In this document: piece after piece, positions 1 through 7,136 of the stretch
Layout: each line of letters opens with the position of its first letter
How positions within the stretch are numbered: the stretch's first letter is position 1
Assembly (NCBI GenBank): GCA_001873285.1
Contig: MNYV01000020.1
Coordinates: 1-24,616, forward strand
Length of the DNA stretch: 24,616 bases
Direction of reading: 5' to 3'
Source of the DNA: Nitrospirae bacterium CG2_30_53_67
GTDB lineage: Bacteria; CG2-30-53-67
The notes under the pieces: generated by a model
What the model was told of the DNA's origin: nothing
Database searches by the model: none
The model's input: only the letters and a program-made list of their open reading frames with translations
Made by a program: the position numbers and the translations under genes

Positions 1-71
1 AAAAATGGGCGCTGTCCCTATTTATTCGTTATTTATTCGTCCAAAAATGGGCGCTGTCCCTATTTATTCGT
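1..71. repeat. Tandem pair of a 29-bp repeat
   Basis: An identical 29-bp unit occurs at 1-29 and 43-71, and its last 11 bases (TATTTATTCGT) are repeated once more at 30-40. The inner 16 bases, GGGCGCTGTCCCTATT, recur at 20603-20618 near the right-hand methyltransferase gene. The GGG-N6-CCC core is weakly palindromic. Similar dispersed palindromes in bacteria are often moved by REP-type transposases, but no transposase is visible here, so that link is inference. The window edge may cut a longer array. Confidence 0.8.
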
Positions 72-100
72 CCCGGGTAATATTGAACTCCCGGCAAGTG

Positions 101-160
101 GCCTAACGACAAGCATAAGCGGCGGCGCTTTTTGCCGTCCGCTTGATGCGCTTGTTATGT
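101..160 (-). other. attC: attC site of an integron cassette (attC1)
   Basis: This 60-bp imperfect palindrome, read on the minus strand, starts with ACATAAC (R'' box) and ends with GTTAGGC (R' box, a perfect GTTRRRY). The inner L boxes pair as AAGCGGACGGC against AAGCGGCGGC, leaving one extra A unpaired in the 5' arm. The well-known aadA attC shows the same extrahelical base pattern, and it sets the orientation as gene first, attC second. The site begins 75 bp after the stop of the minus-strand methyltransferase gene. The R'' box pairs at 6 of 7 positions with GTTATAT at 2118-2124, the expected left end of the same cassette. Confidence 0.85.
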
Positions 161-235
161 GTATTTTTTCTTTCATTTATAATCTTGCCCGTCTTTCTCA
201 ACTAAAACAAGGATGGCGGAAGCTGATTCTCTTCA

Positions 236-1159
236 TTATTCAACAACCGCCTTATATTCCGCTATTTGTTCAAATAGAGTAAGTTGTTCAATTCTTTCGG
301 TTTTATACTCGATTGGAATTGCTTTAAAATTCGTAATAAGGGCTTCAACCATAGGGTTGCGATTAGTTTCTTTTCCACCCACATGATAAAAATGTTCACG
401 AGTTAGTATGTCGTAAGAATTCCAGAGCGAATCTATATAGTCATTCTTTCTATAATCGTTATGATGCCATGTAGACAGAATGAATGACGAGTTAGCCTTT
501 TGCAGAGAACTGAAAAGCTCCTTTTCTTTTTCTTCTTCCCACCCATTGAAATAATCTGTATGTCTATCAATGTATGGTGGATCACAATAAATCATGTCAT
601 TTGAATTAGCCATTGCAATTGTCTTTTTAAAATCCTGGCATAAGAATTTAAAATCATTAAACTGAAGCAAATAGTAAACATATTCAATCTGATTCACTAT
701 TTTTGTGACATACGCTTGTGCGAAACGCTCTGGTTTACGGCAAAACGGAACATTAAACCCCCCTTTGCGATTAAATCTTATCATCCCGTTAAAACATGAC
801 CGATTAAGGAAAATAAAATCTAATGGATTATGTTCATTATTAAATCTATCTCGAATTTTGTAATAATGGTCTTCGCCCTTCTCCAATAGAATTGCTCCTT
901 CTCTTTGGAGGTATTCTTTTGCCTTTTCTGGTGTTATGTCCTTTTTTTGTATAGCAGTATAAAAATTGATTAAATGTGGATTGGAGTCAGCCATTATAGC
1001 TTTTTTCGGACATACATTAAATGCTACAACACCAGTGCCCATGAATGGCTCTATCCAAGTACCAGTAAAGGGTTCAGGAATAATACTGTTTATCCAAGGT
1101 ACTAATTTTGTTTTTATACCCTGTGATTTTATCGGAGGAACATATATTTTTTTGTTCAT
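236..1159 (-). CDS. ecoRVM-like: EcoRV-type adenine-N6 DNA methyltransferase
   Basis: This 307-aa alpha-class, Dam-family N6-adenine methyltransferase is expected to protect GATATC by methylating an adenine. I recognise close resemblance along the whole length to M.EcoRV, for example [14 protein letters not shown] near the N-terminus (motif X), [12 protein letters not shown] at 37-48 (AdoMet-binding motif I), [12 protein letters not shown] at 119-130, DPPY at 193-196 (catalytic motif IV) and the C-terminal [10 protein letters not shown] chose the ATG at 1159 because M.EcoRV begins with the same [14 protein letters not shown] and an AGGA ribosome site lies 8 nt upstream. A longer frame to 1195 would overlap the endonuclease gene. 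The gene begins 10 nt after the endonuclease stop, so the two are cotranscribed with the endonuclease first. attC1 follows it. Confidence 0.93.
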   Translation of the reverse strand: MNKKIYVPPIKSQGIKTKLVPWINSIIPEPFTGTWIEPFMGTGVVAFNVCPKKAIMADSNPHLINFYTAIQKKDITPEKAKEYLQREGAILLEKGEDHYYKIRDRFNNEHNPLDFIFLNRSCFNGMIRFNRKGGFNVPFCRKPERFAQAYVTKIVNQIEYVYYLLQFNDFKFLCQDFKKTIAMANSNDMIYCDPPYIDRHTDYFNGWEEEKEKELFSSLQKANSSFILSTWHHNDYRKNDYIDSLWNSYDILTREHFYHVGGKETNRNPMVEALITNFKAIPIEYKTERIEQLTLFEQIAEYKAVVE

Positions 1160-1169
1160 TAAGAGTCCT

Positions 1170-1997
1170 TCATTCCCCTGTACGTTTAGGGACAATTAGT
1201 TTTGTATCGCCTTTTTTATATTCAACAAACTCTTTTAGATTTGAAACTGTCACTGCTTCATTGTTTTCATTTGTCGTTTTTATTTTCTTATAGTTTATCC
1301 AATATTCATCAAACCATTTTTCTCCAAGTTTTGAGAACATACCACGACCATTTATAATATCCTCAATATGTGTAATGCTACCAATATTAGCTGTATTACC
1401 GCTCCCCCCCTTATCACTTGCAATTTTCCATTTCTCAACAACAAAAAAATTGAAATCTTTAACGACAGAAGATATTGATTTGAGTTTTGAAATATCATAA
1501 GATTTCGTTTCATCAATCGTAACACCGTCAGCCCTGCTATATATGATACCCAAACAGAAATGACCAGAATAGTCGCTATACGGAAACTGAATGTTCTTGG
1601 TGCTTTTACGATTTTGAAAATATTCGCCATGCGAACCCAGCGTAAATCCATTACACAAGTGGGATTTTGCAGGGTTCTTATATGTGGTTTTGAAATCAAC
1701 TGCAAATTTTATTTTTTCATTCGAGGTCTTTACAAATGAAATGTCTGGATAATAATTTTGATGTTCAGCTAATACAATTTTGTAACCATATTTAGACGCA
1801 AATTCCATAATTTTGGGAAAAAGGTGAATTTCAAGGATTTTAGACACAATTTTTGTGTCAGCAGAAATTGTATAGATGTTTTTAAATATGTCGATAAATC
1901 CCTTAACAGTCCATTGTCCATCTTTTGAACTTATGTGGGATTGAAATGTTTTTACAAATTCTTTTAATTGGTTTTCAAACATTTCTTTTTCACTCAT
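1170..1997 (-). CDS. ecoRVR-like: EcoRV-type type II restriction endonuclease
   Basis: This 275-aa PD-(D/E)XK endonuclease is predicted to cut GATATC. Resemblance to EcoRV (245 aa) is seen in the active-site block: QNYYPD (D85) followed 16 residues later by AVDFKTTY (D101, K103), matching EcoRV D74, D90 and K92. It is also seen in the glycine-rich stretch [12 protein letters not shown], which corresponds to GSGNTTNIGSI of EcoRV. An N-terminal extension and a longer C-terminus explain the extra 30 residues. The ATG at 1997 has AAGGA 8 nt upstream; the open frame to 2126 crosses the likely cassette boundary and has no ribosome site. Catalytic residues look intact, so the enzyme is probably active. 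It precedes the methyltransferase in the operon. Confidence 0.92.
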   Translation of the reverse strand: MSEKEMFENQLKEFVKTFQSHISSKDGQWTVKGFIDIFKNIYTISADTKIVSKILEIHLFPKIMEFASKYGYKIVLAEHQNYYPDISFVKTSNEKIKFAVDFKTTYKNPAKSHLCNGFTLGSHGEYFQNRKSTKNIQFPYSDYSGHFCLGIIYSRADGVTIDETKSYDISKLKSISSVVKDFNFFVVEKWKIASDKGGSGNTANIGSITHIEDIINGRGMFSKLGEKWFDEYWINYKKIKTTNENNEAVTVSNLKEFVEYKKGDTKLIVPKRTGE

Positions 1998-2066
1998 TTT
2001 TTTTCCTTTTTTTGCAAGCCCTGTGGACGGTGCGCATCCAAGACGGGCGAATTTTTTAATACACAT

Positions 2067-2085
2067 AACTATTGTATATATAGTT
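2067..2085 (-). promoter_or_regulatory. Candidate operator/promoter palindrome upstream of the EcoRV-type endonuclease
   Basis: AACTAT-N7-ATAGTT forms a 6+6 inverted repeat about 70 nt before the endonuclease ATG. On the minus strand it overlaps a TACAAT hexamer that could be a -10 box; no good -35 box is seen. R-M operons commonly use such palindromes as controller-protein or self-repression sites. No controller gene is visible in the cassette, so the role is inferred. Confidence 0.35.
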
Positions 2086-2117
2086 TCTTGATAAAACCTA
2101 TGGACTGCTCGAATGCT

Positions 2118-2234
2118 ATATAACACACCTTCGTACTCTTTCCCATAAGCTCATGTCTTTCAACGACTTGAATCCTTTCCTCCAAATTTGCGGGGTGATA
2201 TATGGTTTCTATATAACACCCCGCAGCTTCCGGG
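2118..2234 (-). other. attI: Candidate attI recombination site region
   Basis: This is the stretch between the intI stop and the cassette start. It has two identical 11-bp copies of CTATATAACAC (plus strand, 2116-2126 and 2209-2219), each containing the core GTTATAT on the minus strand. The inner copy (2118-2124) fits the cassette junction. Direct core repeats within attI are known from attI1. No R''-type box or attC hairpin lies between the two cores, so the 93-bp segment is not an obvious cassette. The call rests on position and core sequence; attI sites share too little sequence for direct recognition. Confidence 0.5.
2190..2224. repeat. Inverted repeat just downstream of intI
   Basis: GCGGGGTGATATAT pairs with ATATAACACCCCGC (13 of 14 positions) around a 7-nt loop, ending 10 nt after the intI stop. 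One arm contains the outer GTTATAT core. It could be a transcription terminator for intI, although there is only a weak T-run, or a structured part of the recombination site. Confidence 0.6.
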
Positions 2235-3212
2235 CTACAATGAGTCAGCCGGACTGCGGACTCCCTTGCCGCCCCGGTTTAGAACGTGGGTGTAGATCAT
2301 TGTTGTCTTCACGTCCTTATGACCCAGAAGTTCCTGTACGGTACGGATATCATAGCCATCGGACAGCAAATGCGTGGCAAACGAATGCCGGAATGTGTGG
2401 CAGCTCGCACGCCTGATGAGACCGGCCTCACGGACAGCCTCGGCCACCGCCTTCTGAACAAGGGACTCGTGGACGTGATGTCGTCCCTGCTGGCCGGTCC
2501 GGGGATTCAACCACCGCTTCTCCTGCGGGAATACCCACTGCCAGCGCCACTCTGCAGCGGCATTCGGATATTTCCGATCGAGGGCATAAGGCATTTGGAC
2601 GCGGCCCCACCCTTCAGAGAGGTCCTTTTCATGGATGGTCTTGTTTTTCTCCAGGCGATCCTGAAGGGGTTGTTTCGTTGATGCAGGGAGCATGGTAACC
2701 CTGTCTTTCGCGCCCTTTCCGTCACGAACTGTGATCTCGTTCCGGGCGAAATCGATATCCTGAACCCGCAGCCGCAGGCATTCCATGAGCCGCAGCCCCG
2801 CGCCGTACATCAACGAGGCCATGAGCCACTTGTCACCTGTCAGGTGGGTGAGGACGGCCTTCACTTCATCGCGTGTCATGACCACGGGTACACGGTGAGG
2901 CCGACGCGCCCGGATGACCGCTCCCAGATCGCCGACTTCTTTGTTCAGGACGTGCCGGTAAAGAAACAACAGGGCACTGAGTGCCTGATTCTGCGTGGAT
3001 GCGCTGACTTTTTCCTTGACGGCAAGATGGGTCAGGAAGGCGTTGATCTCGGGTTCGGCCATCTCGGATGGATGGCGTTTGTTGTGAAAGTAAATGAACC
3101 GCCTGACCCACAGGCAGTAGGTCTGTTCGGTCCGGCGGCTGTAATGGCGCGAACGCAGGGCCTCGCGCATCTGGTCGAGGAGCCTGGACTTTTGGGGTTG
3201 TGGAGGCCGCAT
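2235..3212 (-). CDS. intI: Integron integrase (IntI), tyrosine recombinase
   Basis: This 325-aa tyrosine recombinase inserts and excises gene cassettes by attI x attC recombination. The catalytic set is complete: R141 ([16 protein letters not shown]), a lysine in GKGAKDR, H272 and R275 ([13 protein letters not shown]), H298 (LLGH) and nucleophile Y307 ([11 protein letters not shown]). The insert found only in integron integrases, absent from XerC/D, is present at about 205-232 ([20 protein letters not shown]). This separates IntI from phage integrases. The start at 3212 ([14 protein letters not shown]) matches the family N-terminus; the open frame continues to 3368 but the added residues look unrelated. 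The ribosome site is weak. The gene reads toward the cassette, an inverted arrangement known from a minority of integrons. Confidence 0.95.
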   Translation of the reverse strand: MRPPQPQKSRLLDQMREALRSRHYSRRTEQTYCLWVRRFIYFHNKRHPSEMAEPEINAFLTHLAVKEKVSASTQNQALSALLFLYRHVLNKEVGDLGAVIRARRPHRVPVVMTRDEVKAVLTHLTGDKWLMASLMYGAGLRLMECLRLRVQDIDFARNEITVRDGKGAKDRVTMLPASTKQPLQDRLEKNKTIHEKDLSEGWGRVQMPYALDRKYPNAAAEWRWQWVFPQEKRWLNPRTGQQGRHHVHESLVQKAVAEAVREAGLIRRASCHTFRHSFATHLLSDGYDIRTVQELLGHKDVKTTMIYTHVLNRGGKGVRSPADSL

Positions 3213-3464
3213 GGTATCAACTTTAAAGGTTATGGGGCAAGAGCTCGGCAGGCAATTAAGTTTAGGCATGGTTTGCACCCTGGTTTTAATGATTTGGCAG
3301 TATATCTTCAGGGAATTACGCCTGTCAAGAATAATTATAACCGGAAAGGGGATGATAAAGAAGTACACTATGCATGGATAGACCGACCGTGAACTGGATT
3401 GAGAAGCATCGAACCAAGAGGCATTTGATTGACAATAGGTATAGTTTAGGTATAATTATTATAT
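3213..3464. other. Intergenic region between intI and brnT
   Basis: This 252-bp divergent region should hold the intI promoter. I see no clear LexA box, attI-like core repeat or attC hairpin on this 5' side of intI, which supports placing attI on the 3' side. The brnT promoter is at its right end. Confidence 0.5.
3429..3456 (+). promoter_or_regulatory. Sigma70-type promoter of brnTA
   Basis: Perfect consensus boxes, TTGACA (3429-3434) and TATAAT (3451-3456), are separated by 16 bp. The expected start of transcription, about 7 nt after the -10 box, falls at 3462-3465, at or next to the brnT ATG at 3465. BrnA normally represses such a promoter. Confidence 0.8.
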
Positions 3465-3734
3465 ATGGAGTTTGAATTCGACGCCAGGAAAGGCGAGGCC
3501 AACAAGATAAAACATGGGATTGACTTCTACGAAGCCCAGGTTCTGTGGGATGACCCGGATTTGATTGAGATCCCCGTAAGAACCAGTGATGAACCAAGAT
3601 TACTTGTAATCGGAAAGATTGGGGGGAAGCATTGGTCAGGGGTTATTACCTATCGGGGCAATAGGACAAGGATTATTTCGGTACGACGTTCGAGGAAAGA
3701 GGAGGTTGATATCTATGAAAGCAAAAGAGTTTGA
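3465..3734 (+). CDS. brnT: BrnT family toxin (DUF497)
   Basis: This 89-aa ribonuclease toxin of a type II toxin-antitoxin pair is expected to stop growth by cleaving RNA unless bound by BrnA. Family signatures are the N-terminal FEFDARKGEANKIKHGIDFYEA, the central VIGKIGGKHWSGVITYRGNRTRIISVRRSRKEE and the C-terminal E/Y-containing tail. Length is normal for the family. The ATG at 3465 lies almost directly at the predicted transcript start, leaving no room for a ribosome site. The gene overlaps brnA by 20 bp, the standard toxin-first order for BrnTA. It sits beside intI but is not flanked by attC sites, so it is probably not a cassette. Confidence 0.92.
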   Translation: MEFEFDARKGEANKIKHGIDFYEAQVLWDDPDLIEIPVRTSDEPRLLVIGKIGGKHWSGVITYRGNRTRIISVRRSRKEEVDIYESKRV

Positions 3735-3939
3735 TGAAAAATTTGATAAAGGCGAGGATATTTCGAAACATCTGGATGTGTCAAAGGCAAGAAGGCCTGA
3801 GCACGAGCAGAAACGGGTGAATGTTGATTTCCCTTTGTGGATGATCCAGTTGTTGGACAGAGAAGCAAAACGTTTGGGTGTGCCTCGGCAATCCATTATC
3901 AAGCTCTGGGTCGCAGAGCGTCTTGAAAAGGTGACTTGA
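3715..3939 (+). CDS. brnA: BrnA-like ribbon-helix-helix antitoxin
   Basis: This 74-aa antitoxin and DNA-binding autorepressor partners BrnT. The N-terminal part (MKAKEFDEKFDKGEDISKHLD) resembles the toxin-wrapping segment of BrnA-type antitoxins. The C-terminal part (KRVNVDFPLWMIQLLDREAKRLGVPRQSIIKLWVAERLEK) is a ribbon-helix-helix fold. I chose the ATG at 3715 inside the brnT end because it begins with the usual MKAKEFDEKFD; an upstream open frame to 3619 reads antisensible toxin codons in another frame. The ribosome site GAGGTTGATATC is modest and lies inside brnT, suggesting translational coupling. Confidence 0.88.
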   Translation: MKAKEFDEKFDKGEDISKHLDVSKARRPEHEQKRVNVDFPLWMIQLLDREAKRLGVPRQSIIKLWVAERLEKVT

Positions 3940-3988
3940 AAGGATCCGCTACACAACTACTTGACGTTATGACGCTACACTTGAAAAC

Positions 3989-4126
3989 ATGAAAACAATT
4001 ACCAAGAGAGCAACCATATACCTCGATTCCCAGATCCATAGAGCTCTGCTACTCAAAGAAATAGAGGCGATTCAGAAGAAAGATCGTCTGCGCATCATGG
4101 AAGAGAAAAACCCATTCAGAATATAG
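3989..4126 (+). pseudogene. Remnant of a ribbon-helix-helix antitoxin gene
   Basis: This 45-codon frame begins MKTITKRATIYLDSQIHRALLLK, the typical start of a CopG/ribbon-helix-helix antitoxin. It then changes to EIEAIQKKDRLRIMEEKNPFRI, which lacks the second helix and the toxin-binding tail. Full-length relatives run about 70-85 residues. There is no ribosome site and no toxin gene follows. It ends 15 bp before the end of convergent thiC. I take it as a truncated leftover of a second toxin-antitoxin locus; a very small functional protein cannot be excluded. Confidence 0.6.
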
Positions 4127-4141
4127 TGAGAACAACTCGAC

Positions 4142-5437
4142 TCAGGGGGTGCGGGGACGCCCGAGGTATTCATTCATCCCTTTGATGGCGCAGAATTCCC
4201 CGCACATGGAGCAGACCTCCTGGTCTTGCGGAGGCGACGACTGCCGAAGGGACCGTGCCCACTCCGGGTCCAAAGAGAGCCGGATCTGTTCCTCCCAGTT
4301 GAGCGCCCGCCTGGCCTTGGCCATGCTCACGTCCCGGTCCATGGCGCCCGGGATCCCTTTGGCAATGTCCGCGGCATGGGCCGCGATTTTCGACGCGATG
4401 ACACCCTGTCTCACGTCCTCGACCGTCGGGAGCCTCAGGTGCTCGGACGGGGTCACATAGCAGAGGAAGTCTGCGCCTGCGGCTGCGGCCAATGCCCCTC
4501 CGATGGCCGAGGTGATGTGGTCATAGCCCGGCGCGATATCCGTGACCAGGGGCCCGAGCACGTAAAACGGCGCGCCGTGACACAGGGATTTCTGCATCTC
4601 CACGTTGGCCTTGATCTGATGGATGGGCACATGCCCCGGCCCTTCGATCATAACCTGGACTTCGGCCTCCCGGGCCCGGCGGGTCAGCTCGCCCAGGGTG
4701 ATCAGCTCCTGGATCTGAGCTCGGTCCGTGGCATCGGCCAGGCAGCCGGGCCGCATGCCGTCTCCGAGACTGAGACAGAGGTCATAGCGCCGGGCAAGAT
4801 CGAGCAGGCGGTCGAAGTCCTCGTACAGCGGGTTCTCCCTCTCATGATGAATCATCCACTCCACAAGAAAGGAACCCCCTCGGCTCACCACATTGAGAAG
4901 GCGGCCCTGATGCTTCAGGGCTTCCAGCGCGGAAAGGGTGACTCCGCAGTGGACGGTGACGAAGTCCACGCCTTCGGAGGCCTGCCGCTCGATCACGTTA
5001 AAGAGATCGTCGGCGTTCATCTGCACGATCCCCTTCTTCTGCTCCGCGGCCAGAAGGGCGGCTTCATAGATCGGTACGGTCCCGACCGGAACAGGAAACT
5101 CCGAAAGGATCCGGCCGCGGATGGCCGGAAGGTCGCCGCCTGTGCTCAGGTCCATGAGGGTGTCGGCCCCGGCCTCCACGGCCGTGCGCGCCTTTGCCAT
5201 CTCTTCGTCCGCCTGCGCGTGGTCTTTTGAAGTCCCGATGTTGGCGTTGATCTTGGTGCGAAGCCCTTGCCCGATCCCGATGGGCACGCCGTTCTTCCGT
5301 GCCCGGCTCTTCACGATCACGATCCTTCCGTCCGACACGGCTTGGGCGATCTGTTCGGAGGCGATCCCCTCGTTCTCGGCCACCTGGTTTACCTCAGGTG
5401 TGATCTCTCCCCTGCGTGAGGCGCTGATCTGGTTCAT
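4142..5437 (-). CDS. thiC: Phosphomethylpyrimidine synthase ThiC
   Basis: This 431-aa radical SAM enzyme rearranges aminoimidazole ribotide to hydroxymethylpyrimidine phosphate, the pyrimidine half of thiamine. It shows the family blocks [32 protein letters not shown] and [20 protein letters not shown]. The C-terminal cluster motif CSMCGEFC is CX2CX3C, in the pattern of short ThiC proteins from anaerobes. The length is that of the short form, lacking the N-terminal domain of the enterobacterial enzyme (about 630 aa). The ATG at 5437 has AAAGGA 6 nt upstream and lies 1 nt after the thiE stop; an in-frame ATG at 5452 has no ribosome site. It is the last gene of the riboswitch-controlled operon. 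Confidence 0.97.
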   Translation of the reverse strand: MNQISASRRGEITPEVNQVAENEGIASEQIAQAVSDGRIVIVKSRARKNGVPIGIGQGLRTKINANIGTSKDHAQADEEMAKARTAVEAGADTLMDLSTGGDLPAIRGRILSEFPVPVGTVPIYEAALLAAEQKKGIVQMNADDLFNVIERQASEGVDFVTVHCGVTLSALEALKHQGRLLNVVSRGGSFLVEWMIHHERENPLYEDFDRLLDLARRYDLCLSLGDGMRPGCLADATDRAQIQELITLGELTRRAREAEVQVMIEGPGHVPIHQIKANVEMQKSLCHGAPFYVLGPLVTDIAPGYDHITSAIGGALAAAAGADFLCYVTPSEHLRLPTVEDVRQGVIASKIAAHAADIAKGIPGAMDRDVSMAKARRALNWEEQIRLSLDPEWARSLRQSSPPQDQEVCSMCGEFCAIKGMNEYLGRPRTP

Positions 5438-5438
5438 G

Positions 5439-6071
5439 TCATGTCCTTTCATTGATGAGAGAGATAAACTCCCTGGCCGCCTTCCTTACATCCGTTGCGG
5501 TTAGGATGCCGGAGATCAGGGCGATCCCGTGGGCTCCGGCATCGAGAACCGCGTGCGTATTTTCCTTGTTGATCCCTCCGACGGCGAAGACCGGGATACG
5601 GATCTTTCGAGTCACCTCGGAGAGGCGGTCGAGGCCCACCGGCGGGCCGTACGCCCTCTTGGACGGGGTTTCGAACACGGGTCCGAATGTGATGAAGTCG
5701 GCCCCGTCTTCCTGGGCTCGTGCCGCCTCCTCCAGAGAATGCGTGGATACCCCGATGTATTTGGAATCGCCTATGATCTTTCGGGCCTCGGCCGCTGAAT
5801 AACCGCTCTGCGTGAGATGAACGCCGTCCGCCTCCACGGCCGCGGCCAGATCGGCGCGGTCGTTGATGAAGAGCCTCGCCCCGAACTCCCGTGTGAGCTT
5901 GCGCAATTCCAGTCCTGTCTCAAAGATCCTGCGGTCGCTCCAATCCTTCTCCCTGAGCTGTATGGCCTGCACCCCCCCCTCAAGCGCCTCCCGAAGCTCG
6001 GGAAGCAGGGCCTCATCCTTGACCTGGCGCCGGTCCGTGATCAGGCAGAGCTCAAAATCTATTGGTTTCAT
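5439..6071 (-). CDS. thiE: Thiamine phosphate synthase ThiE
   Basis: This 210-aa TIM-barrel enzyme joins hydroxymethylpyrimidine diphosphate and thiazole phosphate into thiamine phosphate. Supporting motifs are LITDRR near the N-terminus, QLREKDW (pyrimidine diphosphate site), [31 protein letters not shown] (thiazole phosphate loop) and FAVGGIN near the C-terminus. Length is typical. The start codon overlaps the thiG stop in an ATGA junction, indicating translational coupling. No thiD kinase gene is present in this cluster, so the diphosphate substrate must be made from a gene elsewhere. Confidence 0.97.
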   Translation of the reverse strand: MKPIDFELCLITDRRQVKDEALLPELREALEGGVQAIQLREKDWSDRRIFETGLELRKLTREFGARLFINDRADLAAAVEADGVHLTQSGYSAAEARKIIGDSKYIGVSTHSLEEAARAQEDGADFITFGPVFETPSKRAYGPPVGLDRLSEVTRKIRIPVFAVGGINKENTHAVLDAGAHGIALISGILTATDVRKAAREFISLINERT

Positions 6072-6844
6072 GATTGAATCAGCCCTTCCACCGGGCTGCT
6101 CGCCGAGGCGTAGAGTTTCTTGGGGATTCGGCCGGCCTTAAAGGCCAGCCGCCCGGCCTGAACGGCGTGGTTCATGGCGCGGGCCATCATCACCGGATCT
6201 TTGGCCCCGGCAATCCCCGTGTTCATGAGCACGGCGTCGGCGCCCAGTTCCATGGCGATCGCGGCATCGGATGCGGTTCCCACACCTGCATCCACCACCA
6301 CCGGCAAAGAGACCGTTTCTATGATAATCCGGATGTTGTAAGGATTGCAGATCCCGAGGCCCGATCCGATGGGCGCGCCCAGGGGCATGACCGCCGCGGC
6401 CCCCGCCTCCTCAAGTTTCTTGGCCATGATGGGATCGTCATTGGTGTACGGAAGCACGATGAATCCCTCTTTGACGAGCACGCGGGTCGCCTCGAGCAGG
6501 GCCTCATTGTCCGGGAACAGGGTCTTGGGATCTCCGATCACTTCCAGCTTGACCATGTCCGAGATCCCCGCGGCACGGGCCAGACGGGCCGTGCGTACGG
6601 CTTCATCGGCCGTGAAGCACCCGGCCGTATTCGGAAGGATCTTGTATTTTTTCGGATCAATGTATTCGAACAGGTTCTCCTTGGACGGATCCGTGATGTT
6701 GACCCGCCGGACCGCGACCGTAACCACGTCCGCGCCCGAGGCCTCCACGGCGAGCCGGGTCTCTTCAAAGTCCTTGTATTTGCCGGTCCCGATCCAGAGC
6801 CTGGATTTGAATTCGATCCCCTCAATAACCAACTTGTCTTCCAT
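6068..6844 (-). CDS. thiG: Thiazole synthase ThiG
   Basis: This 258-aa TIM-barrel enzyme forms the thiazole phosphate ring from deoxyxylulose phosphate, dehydroglycine and the sulfur carried on ThiS thiocarboxylate. The Schiff-base lysine is K99 in MVKLEVIGD. Other conserved stretches are [55 protein letters not shown] and [35 protein letters not shown]. Full length. Upstream, 91 bp separate it from thiS, the widest gap in the operon, filled by a purine-rich repeat. A GGGAGAAATC stretch gives its ribosome site. The stop overlaps thiE. Confidence 0.97.
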   Translation of the reverse strand: MEDKLVIEGIEFKSRLWIGTGKYKDFEETRLAVEASGADVVTVAVRRVNITDPSKENLFEYIDPKKYKILPNTAGCFTADEAVRTARLARAAGISDMVKLEVIGDPKTLFPDNEALLEATRVLVKEGFIVLPYTNDDPIMAKKLEEAGAAAVMPLGAPIGSGLGICNPYNIRIIIETVSLPVVVDAGVGTASDAAIAMELGADAVLMNTGIAGAKDPVMMARAMNHAVQAGRLAFKAGRIPKKLYASASSPVEGLIQS

Positions 6845-6935
6845 GATTTCTCCCTTCTTTGATCACTGATCCTCTCTACTTTTGCTGTCTTCCGTTCTTG
6901 CTGTCGTCCGTCCTCTGTCCTTCCGCCCGCCGCTC
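6845..6935 (-). repeat. Purine-rich repeat spacer between thiS and thiG
   Basis: On the minus strand this non-coding gap holds a run of imperfect units built on ACGG-A-GACAGCAA (roughly 6880-6925), followed by an 11-bp palindrome GATCACTGATC at 6861-6871. All other gaps inside the operon are overlaps or a few bases, so the insert looks like a later addition. No terminator is evident. Confidence 0.55.
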
Positions 6936-7136
6936 CTATCCTCCCCCCACAAAGCTTACAATCTCAATCCGGTCCCCTTCATGGAGGGGCGTCTTATCAT
7001 AGGCCTCGGGCGGAACGATCTCACGGTTTCTCTCCACGGCCGCACGGGCGCAGGAGATCCCGATCTCTTCGATCAATACAGAGAGTAAGATCCCATCGGC
7101 AACGTCTTTTTCTTCACCATTGACAAGAATTTTCAT
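6936..7136 (-). CDS. thiS: Sulfur carrier protein ThiS
   Basis: This 66-aa ubiquitin-like carrier has a C-terminal glycine that is adenylated by ThiF and converted to a thiocarboxylate donating sulfur to ThiG. It starts MKILVNGEEKDV, has the central hydrophobic strand-helix pattern and ends in VSFVGGG, giving the obligatory GG terminus. I chose the ATG at 7136, preceded by AAGGTGGAG; a GTG two codons upstream (7142) is possible but has no separate ribosome site. It overlaps the end of thiH by 23 bp. The length equals that of typical ThiS. Confidence 0.95.
   Translation of the reverse strand: MKILVNGEEKDVADGILLSVLIEEIGISCARAAVERNREIVPPEAYDKTPLHEGDRIEIVSFVGGG

Larger units (their letters stand above)
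107..2123 (-). mobile_element. Integron gene cassette carrying an EcoRV-type restriction-modification system
   Basis: The boundaries are inferred from the cut rule G^TTRRRY. The cassette would start at the TTATAT following the G at 2124 (minus strand) and end at the G of the attC R' box at 107, about 2.0 kb. It holds the endonuclease and methyltransferase genes in the same orientation as attC. It is clearly more AT-rich than intI and the housekeeping genes. Adjacency to intI makes it the first cassette after attI. What lies beyond attC1 (positions 1-100) shows no second cassette gene within the window. Confidence 0.7.

Noticed and set aside
1-71. CRISPR array
   Set aside because: Only two full units with a 13-bp spacer that itself repeats the unit end; no cas genes in the window.
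236-1997. Assignment of the left R-M pair to the DpnII/Dam (GATC) type
   Set aside because: The endonuclease has the EcoRV blocks ([21 protein letters not shown]) and the methyltransferase follows M.EcoRV along its length, so GATATC fits better.
2235-3212. Phage or XerC/D-type integrase
   Set aside because: The extra segment [20 protein letters not shown] and the C-terminal [13 protein letters not shown] are specific to integron integrases.
4226-5230. 334-codon plus-strand frame opposite thiC
   Set aside because: Antisense shadow of a clear ThiC gene in GC-rich DNA; composition is typical of a frame shadow.
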